From assembly GCF_000524195.1 (NCBI RefSeq), contig NW_020170485.1, positions 151,208 through 215,207 of the forward strand: a stretch of DNA of 64,000 bases, written 5' to 3'. Below the pieces are notes generated by a model, which ran no database searches, was not told where the DNA came from, and saw nothing but the letters and a program-made list of their open reading frames with translations. Of this stretch, positions 52,001-61,000 are shown piece by piece. The stretch's first letter is position 1. Each line of letters starts with the position of its first letter. The translations under genes and the position numbers were made by a program. The DNA comes from Echinococcus granulosus (taxonomy: Eukaryota; Platyhelminthes; Cestoda; Cyclophyllidea; Taeniidae).

Positions 52001-55000
52001 CTCAAGCACTTTGAAGAGCCCCGTCACACCCATTGCTACCACCATCACCATGGATCCGAAGGTCACAGCGGAGCTGATGCATCTGAGGTCGATGCTTAAG
52101 GAGAAGGACAGACGGTTGGATGAGCTACACTCGGAGGTGGATAAACTGAGTTCGGTGCTGGAGCAGCACATCGGCGAGTGTGACACTTGGAAAAAGGTAA
52201 GTTTGATTGTGAATAGAAGGAGATTCAACATCTCTTTCTACTAGTCTATGTATTACAAAAGTGTGAGCAAAAGTGGGCAAATGCAGTTTTGTCTTTGAAC
52301 CAAACCTGATCACTCATTAGTTTTCAATTGGTTTGTCACTTATAGCCACACGTTGCCACCTTTGTATGGTAGAATAGGCTGTGACAGATCAGATGGTTTG
52401 GTTGTCATTCGATATGTAGCCGGATTTTGGGTCGAAGGAATTGGGTGACATTATCATTTCCTTCTCACTAAACAACACGGAACTAAGTATGTTCTATTCT
52501 ACTGCTCGGATGTTTTGATGACACAGCGTTGTTGGCCTTGATGCGGAGCGTTGATGAGTTTTTTTGACTTTTCATCAATGGGTTGCCCCGTACCCACCCA
52601 CCTGACTGGAATGTGAATCCTTCGTCCACAGCAGCGAGTCGATCTGTCTATAGGTTAGCCTTCTTCAAACTACTGTAAAAGCTGTTAGATTTATCTCATT
52701 ACATTGCCATCAAAGCGTCCAAGACATTTCTATAAATGTCATAAAAAGTAGGTTTGTCATGGAGCCAGTATCTCAACGCCACCGGCTTGGGGGGTGAGTA
52801 ATTCTACTTATGATTGGGAGGCAAATTGACAGTCAGCGAATTGAAATGGACTGATTGTTAGATTCACGTATGATTAGTGGGGTAGTTTTATTAACGGGTC
52901 GAATAAACGTTGATGAATAGGCGAATGCACACATGAAAGAACTGATGCATTGACATTAACTTGGAGGCGGAGTCTTGAAACACCGGATAAGCACTTTTAA
53001 TCAGGTCGCTGGTACCATTAATCATGCACCTATCACCAAAACCAACCGAACAAACAAACAATTTAACAACCGAAGTCTAACTGTCGGTACACTGCCAGTA
53101 TATGCACACTCACGAAATTTGAGTGAATCAAAGCGGCCTCTTTCCCTTTTTAAAAAGGCTAGAGGTATAGATTCTGACCCTCAAATATCTACTTATCTTG
53201 ACCCGTTAACCGGTTCAGTGAGCCTAAATTTCCATCGATCGCGTCAACTTGCTACTTTAGGTCAGTGTTTTGCCCATTATTAAGATGTCGAAAAGAACCC
53301 GAAGTTTGCTTTGCATGGATGCACTCGTAGCGGCCCGAGAATTCCCTGAAGGCGATTGAGGGCATAGTACTTGAACAGAGTAGATAAATTCGACATACAG
53401 AAGGGCCTGGGGCTACTGACTTGGCCCGGAGGGTAGCCTATCGGGTGAAGGTAGAAGGAAAGAGCCCTAAGTGGCCCGCTACCAAAACCGAGAGTTAAAC
53501 AAACAATTAAAGTGTCACATAGCCCCTCTCCACGAGCCAGCCACTACAGTCTTCTAATATCCATGCAATTGAGAAGACACTTGACCGCAAAGTCACTGAT
53601 TTCCCCTGAGAATTATATTGAATCTGGAGCTTCGTTCTGTATGAACTAGCATAAAAGCAGATTCGCTTAACAAAGGACGAAATTAAGCATATTTCCATGA
53701 GGGTTGGGTTTCACGGTTATTCCCGCTCTGCAATTTCTTTCTCAATTCAGTGCTCTACCTGGGTTCTATCCAGCTAGTAGAGGAGTAAGAGAGAGGTATC
53801 GCGGGTTCACATAGTTGTCATCTCCGTGCAGATACGCTAGATAGCTCCGTAATGAACTTTTTCAGATGGTTCACCGATAGTGTCGCTTCAGTTGTCAATA
53901 GATTTCCTTCAGAGCACATGACTGGAGTAGACATCACTTCCAGCCCTTCTGTTAGTAGTCATCATCGATTCTCTCATCCGCAGCTTTTGTTGCCACCAAT
54001 GCAGTGCCCAAGACTTTCTTAAAGACGAAAGAGGGCAGAATATTCGTCGTTGACGTTCAGTAGGGCTTGGGGCTACTGGCCTGGCTCAGAGGCCAACCCG
54101 CACCGTGAAGATTGAATAGTGAGCACCCAAGTAGCTCCTTTACCAAAACCGTGATTTAAACAAACAACCGACGCATTACACACTACTTCAGCACTAAATA
54201 TTCATCCGTCTTGTCGAAATTTGAAATTCAGATGTGTTTTTTTACATGCCATCGGCGCATAGGATGTGGACTTTCTGCATCTTTAAGGCATTCAAATCAC
54301 TTAGAGTTGGCTCTAATCCATTTCATTCATCTACATATCACTCTGCAACATGCTCTTTCCCTACACTTATTAGGACGAAAAAAGTTTGGACGAAATTGTA
54401 TGGGGCATCACCTTTGAGGGGTATTTTTTTGTCGCGCTGCCATAACAACGCCTTTTGACGTTAATGCATGCGAGATACGCTCGCAATGGTGCACATCTGA
54501 GGGGGATTAGAAACGCATTGCTAAATTCTATCTGGAAATTTATTTTTCCAAAGGGTTATGATCCTTTCATCTCCTTTATTATCTCTGAGGCTGTCGGAAA
54601 ATTTGATTGGTTGCGGCTAGAATCCTTGTAAGCGGGAACAGATGGCGGCAGGACAAAGGGAGTGGGATGGTAGTGTATCATTAGGAAGAAAGTTTTCACC
54701 TTCAAGGTAAGCGGTTCATTTTATGGAGTTAGATCAATTTCTTACTGTCACCAAAAGTTCCTCGTGTGTCAAGCATGCTGATAGACCTTGGAAGGGGTCG
54801 TTTGTGCGGAAACTCATCTCATCTAAAGTGACTCTCCTCCATTCTCATGTCAGCCTCCAGTATCATTAGAGGGGTCTCACGTTTTTGGACTTGACCAGTC
54901 TCCCTATGTTGTCTAGTGAAATAACACCACCGCACAATCCTCCCTTCTTCAAGATTGCCTCAACCAATGAGAAATGAACTTATTTTCTGTAAAAATGAGT

Positions 55001-58000
55001 AGAGATTGCTTGCTTAACTGACAACTGTCTGCTTTCGCTGTCAAAAAGGACACAATTGACAGACGTTTATTCATTGTTTATTTTGTTTTTCACAAAATTT
55101 ACCTTCTTCTGGAAAAGGTGGCAGTTTATTATTGCGGATTAATTTTATCCTTCACTAGTGCTTGTTCATTTATGGCAGTGTCTATTTTCGTCTTTAAAAC
55201 TCTCAAGGCGTTTTCTAGGACGATTTGACAAGACTTAACCTTGCTGGAAATGAGACCATCGTATGTGATAAATGAGTGGATGGTCAAAATGTCGATGGAA
55301 CGGCAACATTAGTGGGCGGATGGATAAATATTTTGGAGGATAAGTGGGCGGTCGGAATGACTGGATCGATGGATGGATCCAGGGCGAATTTTACCAAAAG
55401 CCACGTTTTGCGGATGAATGGATGATTTAAGAACTGGTGGAAGCCTCAATCCACCGCGAATCGAGAAAATAATGGTCATCTTTTCTACTTAAGCATCCCG
55501 TATTCAAACATCTTCACGAAGAGCATCATTAGGTGGAGGAGAGATTGAATGGATGGTTGCTGAATAGCTTGATGGATGGATGAATGGCCTGTAGAGTGGA
55601 TGAATTGATTGAGGGTTTGATGAACTGAAGGTAGTTCAGAGTGAAGTTATGGATCAGAGTTGACTTAGAATTCATTTGTTTACGGTACAAGGTAAGAATT
55701 AGCGCTTTTTAAGTTAAATAATATGGATATGGATATTTTTCACTTTTTAAACAGTCCTTCTACTATTCTCCATGGAAAGCTGCAAATTTGCACATGGCAA
55801 TCAATCCAACCATATCCCCTAGCCCTAGCAGTTGTTCCATCCCTAAGGCATCTACCGGTAATCACAATCACTTCCGGAAGGCATACCTTCCATCTAGACA
55901 CCAGAAGGGGGGTGGCAGAACAGATAGGTGGATGGAAAAATGGATCGCAAAGAAATTACTTGTTTACCCTTTAGCCATTTTCTTGTCTTCATGCCCTCCT
56001 CCACTCCCGAGAATAGCTGTCAATTGACACCTGGCCAAAGTGTCCAAATTTCCACTTATTTACTGTTACTGTTTTTTTAGGAATAGGAGCAAAACAACAA
56101 AATTTTTGCCCTTTGAAAGAAAGCACCAATCTCCTTAAGTAAAGTGTATATTTTTTCCCGCCAAGAAATTCTTAAGAAATGAAGTCTCTGGTAATTTCAT
56201 CGGTTACAGAGATCGTAAATCTAGTAGCTGGAGAGATCAGGAGAGGACGCTTAGATGATCGGATAACCGGCTGGATGGAAAGCTCAATGAACATCCTGTG
56301 AGGTGGATGACTTGATGATTGGGTGAATGAATGGATAGCTACATGCCTGGATGACTGACAGGCTGGCTGGCCTAGGTGTTAATAGATAGTTCAGAGATTA
56401 GGGAACGATCTATCGAACGTTTGAATGGACAAGTATTTAATCATTTCTCCCACTGAGGAAAGATAGCTCGACACTGGAATGAGACGCGAAGCAGGCGAGA
56501 TTTGCACATTCACTGTACCGCCGAACGTTCATAAGTACCACTAGGCTTTTATTTCACCTCGGGTTTTATGATGTCCACTGACACTAAAAATGATTGCGTA
56601 GGTGTGCATGTTTGCCGATGGATTGGCATCCATTTGGGTGATTGTGTGTGCCTGCTTAGATAATGTCGCGTTCCCAACCTAAACAATCAGGAGGTGAGGA
56701 TTTCAATGTGAACAGCGTTATTGCCGACACACCGGAGGACGTCAAGGTACCATTCTCCTGTACCTATGTTATTTTGGTTAGCCTTGACCGCACGGCGGTT
56801 GTTAGCACTTTTTAAGTTTACCGGCCAATCAGGGGAATTGGATGTCCTAGAATGTTCGACTGTTGGGCATGCATAAAAGTGGAAGGCCGCTTTAAGGGTT
56901 ACGGACATACATAGCGCATAGATGGTGGGTTAGGTGTTTGAATGGCTGGAGCAGTTGAATGAATGAACAGCTGGCTAGAAGGAGGGCAGAATAAGCTGAC
57001 GAAAGGGTTGGCTGGATTGGTCTGTGGTTGGACAAATGGATCAAGGAGGACTGAATAGACAAGGCACTGATGAATGATCCGGTGATTGGTAAAAAAAGAA
57101 GTAGAGAAGTATGTTGACGATTCAGACACGCGTTTAAAATTTATATCGAGTTTTTTTCTTTGTTCACCTGGTCAACCTCTAAACTAAGTGGCAGAACCCA
57201 CTTAGTCATTAATTTCGGCTTAGCGCCTGTCATTAGTGCCTGTTCCACCAATGGTGAAGGGGGGTTGAAGTCGTCCATTGTTACTATTTGAAAATGGAAG
57301 CTCAACAGGCGGTGATTATTCATTAATTGCAACATGTGCGCGAAGTTTTTGCTGTTGGAATTTACTTCATCTTGAATTTCCTGAAATCTGTTGAAGTAGC
57401 TAAACATGATTCTGGGTTTGATTTAACGAAAATCAAATTTTAAAACAGAATTTATAAAATCAGCAAGTATGCCGATAAGTTTAATGTTATGCGTGGATGA
57501 TTGATTGAAGTGACAGTTGGATACCTGACAGGGGTGGAGGTGGATGGTTCAGTAGATGCGTAGAGGGCGGAATGAATTTTTGGATGGATAGTGGAGTAGT
57601 TTCATCAACGGCTAGATGAAGGGATGAACAATCCCCTCTATCAATAACTGAGAGCCTTTTCAATCCCCTTGATCGATGTTTCAAATAATGGATTCATGAA
57701 TGACTGAAAGGATAACCTCTACTCGAAACCCTCTTTTCCTCTTTCCATTAAGAATCCCCCCGCGATAGCCGAGAGCCTCCTTATGCGTGCTTCCTCTCTG
57801 CGTCGCGGCTCCTTCAACACGAACGCCACTGCTGCCACTAACGCCGCTCAGGATTCAGTTAACAGCTCCGCAGCCCCAGGAATGTTGGTGGCGCGATCAC
57901 CGCTCTCGTCCGATGGTTCCGCTGGGGCCACCTCCTCCCCCACTTCAGCCGACGGTCTTGCGCCCCTCCGCCCACCTGCTGTTGCTGGTGCGGGAGGAGT

Positions 58001-61000
58001 ACCGAGCAAACGCCTAGGTGTCTCCGCTGAACCAACCATAGCTGTGCAGTCTACCGCGCCAGTGGAGATTAAGTACTATGATAAGGACGCGAAGTAAGAC
58101 TCGTCTTCTCGCCCCTTCTTTCCCATCTTACTGCAATCCATTATTGCCAGGATAGATTCGAGAGAGTCATGTGCCATTAACATGCCCATTAAGTCTGATC
58201 TAGAAAAGGTGTCGTGAAAAAATTATTGCCCAGGTGTTTGTGTGTGTGACGCTTTGGGTTTTTTATCCAGACTCTAAAATCACATAGTTGACATGAGTTT
58301 AATCAAAGGCAAATGAAGATGACAATTGAAACAATAAATTTACTTTGGTCGTTTTTTCCGCTGGGGTCGATTCCGGTATCGAATGTGTTCAAGGCTTTCA
58401 GCTCATCAATCAGCGTCACGTTGGTTTCACCTCAGATCTATCACCCATGTGTCATGTGGTTTAATCTGACAAGTTCAAGTCGACTGCCAGAACGGTATAC
58501 TAATTAACCAGACACATCCTTGCCGCCCCAAAGGTTTATTCGTCGCCGAAGTTTTGAGTTAGTGTCTGTATAAACCATTTCTATCTGCGATGTTCTCAGT
58601 CTTAAGACAATTCCACTCACTTTTTACTTCTTGAATAAAAGTTAAGTTAGGCAGATAGACGTGATGGCAATCGGTGGCTTTTCAAAAGAATAAACCACTT
58701 AAGTGGTGGTCACCGTGGTTTTTTTTTTTGTTCTGTGCCTATAAAAAGCATTGCTACTGTTTTTCAGTTGTCTATAGTTTACTGAAATGCTGTCTCAGTT
58801 GGTCAATTAAACAGACAATCTCTCCATCTCCAAATGCGCATTTTCCAAAGTGATTTGCAGTTGTTTAAACGCCTGTATTTAGTGCCTACTTTATTAATGC
58901 CACCAAGTTGTATAAATCAAATTACCAGACAACAATCTTGGTTCCCTAGACGTAAACAAAATAACTTTCGGTCCGTCTATCTTCTATGCGTCACGGTTGT
59001 CAATGATTGGCCCACCAGCGTCCAATAGCAAAATCGATTGGTCACTGTGCGCCAATTGGTTTCGTCCTAGAAACGTCATTTACGCCTACGCACGTTGTCC
59101 TCGCCTTAGGCTCCGTTTTAATTAGAAAACGCTATTTTTGAAACCCCCTCTCCGCACTTCTGCAGGAGGAGGATCTGTGTACGGAGTGAGACTAGTGCGA
59201 TAGTGGCAAATTCGCGACATTTTACTACAAGTCAAGTTTTTTGCTGTGTAACGATAAATTTCCTTACTGATGGGTTCACTACTTTGAAATATTTCACATT
59301 TTAAGAAGTGCGTGACTGCTTGTTCAAAATCTAATTTGTTTTTCGACAAAAAATGAAGGCAAAAAGACAGAGATACAAAGTGTTAATGTACAGCTAGCTC
59401 TCCATTCTCTCACAGACCGTGTAATTTTTACGAAGAAATCTCAACAAATGGGGTTCTTCTATGCAAGAAATATATAAAGTTGTCGAATGTAGGTGAAGAT
59501 TTTAGCAAAATTCGCTAATGTCATGCGCTTGGAGTCATTTATCCAACAGCGGGGGTATCCCCTATTCTTCCTCCTTTCCGCCGTTTTGTCATTCAAATAC
59601 TGTCTACTCGCCCTAATAACGCGGATGCAATTGACTTAGCAATGCCGGCACTTTGTTTAGTCTCCGATTTGAATAAGTTATGGGGTGTCCCACCAGCGTC
59701 ACACATATGTGACACACAGACGCGTGTGACAAAATAAAACGAAGTAAATTGTATGGAAAACAACAAAGTTAATTACAGTTTGGTTCACTGCCAGAGCTCT
59801 CGGCAGGGAATGGGTTAATGGACATTTCCAACATTAATTTGCTGGCTTTTATTCATCATGGACAACCGCACCATTGTGCTAGTGCATTAGAGACAATTTC
59901 ATACCATTTTAACTCTTACGATGCAGTAGGTCTTCGCATTCACATATGCATGGACTGATGTCAATCCGCGGTTCAACTATCTGAAAGACACCACCCTCCA
60001 TCTTAAAAGCTCCTCTGGCCTTCGTACAGCAATAGATCTCTTTTGCCTCCCTATGGGGATGCCTGCACCGCTGGAAAACGTTCATGTTCGACGTCCTATA
60101 AGTTTCTATTTGTGGTGCCTGATTTACCAAATGTTTTGGAACTTAGCGCTTCAGCTCAGTCTCTCCTACTTGGTTAATATTACATGCTTGTGTACTTTTT
60201 GGTATCCTAACACCCACCGCATAGCCGGTATCAATCAAATGCTATAAAAGCGCTTAATTGAAACCACCGGGCGTCTCCCTGTTTCGTAATTTGCCAACTA
60301 GATTGCAGGTACGCCAACGCCGCGCGTCCCTTGCCTACTCATACTCTACGACCCATAAAGACGTCAGTATCGATGCCTTGGTCTACTGACTACTCTGGGT
60401 GGGAGCTCGGCACGTTCTAGGCTCATGCGAATAACACTAGTTGACAGTAGAGACTGGGAGCTTTATATGCCATGAACATCTAAATGTCGGTACGGGGCGT
60501 GGGTAAAAACTTGACGTGGCTTCTGAATAACGAACTGATTTGTGAGCCGATTGAGAGTCATTGACTGATACCACCTTAATTTTACGCATTTTAGGTCGCG
60601 ACAGGAGATTCGCAATGCCCTACGAAACAACGAGTTCCTCAGAAATTTGGACGCGGTACAATTGCAGGAGATTGTCTCGTGTATGTACAAGCATAGCATT
60701 GTGGAGGGTTGCTACGTCATTCGTGAGGGTGAAGATGGCCATCACCTCTACGTGGCTGCAGGTAGGCTCACCTTTTTGAGATAAATAACTCACACTTCTA
60801 CTACTTTTCGTGGGGGAGGGGTAAAAGGAGGAAAATCCTAAGCGAATTGACCTTGTTATTTTAAAGTGGAAAAAACTGAAGTCTGTCTGTAAGCCTCTCT
60901 AACCCTTCTTTTTGCTCTCTCCGGTATCTTGCTGGTACAAAAATTTAATGAAAAGAGGTCCACCCTTAGAAGAGGGCAAAGCATGAGACGACGTTTGTTT

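Larger units (their letters stand above)
52197..57752 (+). other. PRKG: PKG intron 2 (5.6 kb)
   Basis: Holds two copies of the ~170-bp dispersed repeat, GGAT satellite patches and two candidate alternative first exons (52759 and 54642), each listed separately. No other gene recognised. Confidence 0.6.
58094..60594 (+). other. PRKG: PKG intron 3
   Basis: 2.5 kb. Contains a tight CCAAT/ATTGG cluster at 59006-59059 and the second copy of the 25-base CACATATGTG element at 59692. No exon seen. Confidence 0.6.

Noticed and set aside
51914..52231. 105-codon minus-strand ORF
   Set aside because: Antisense shadow of PKG exon 2, with Ser/Thr-rich codons on plus reading open on minus.
57848..58039. 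Minus-strand and second plus-frame ORFs over PKG exon 3
   Set aside because: Both are shadows of the GC-rich exon; the frame with SAEPT and flanking splice sites is the real one.
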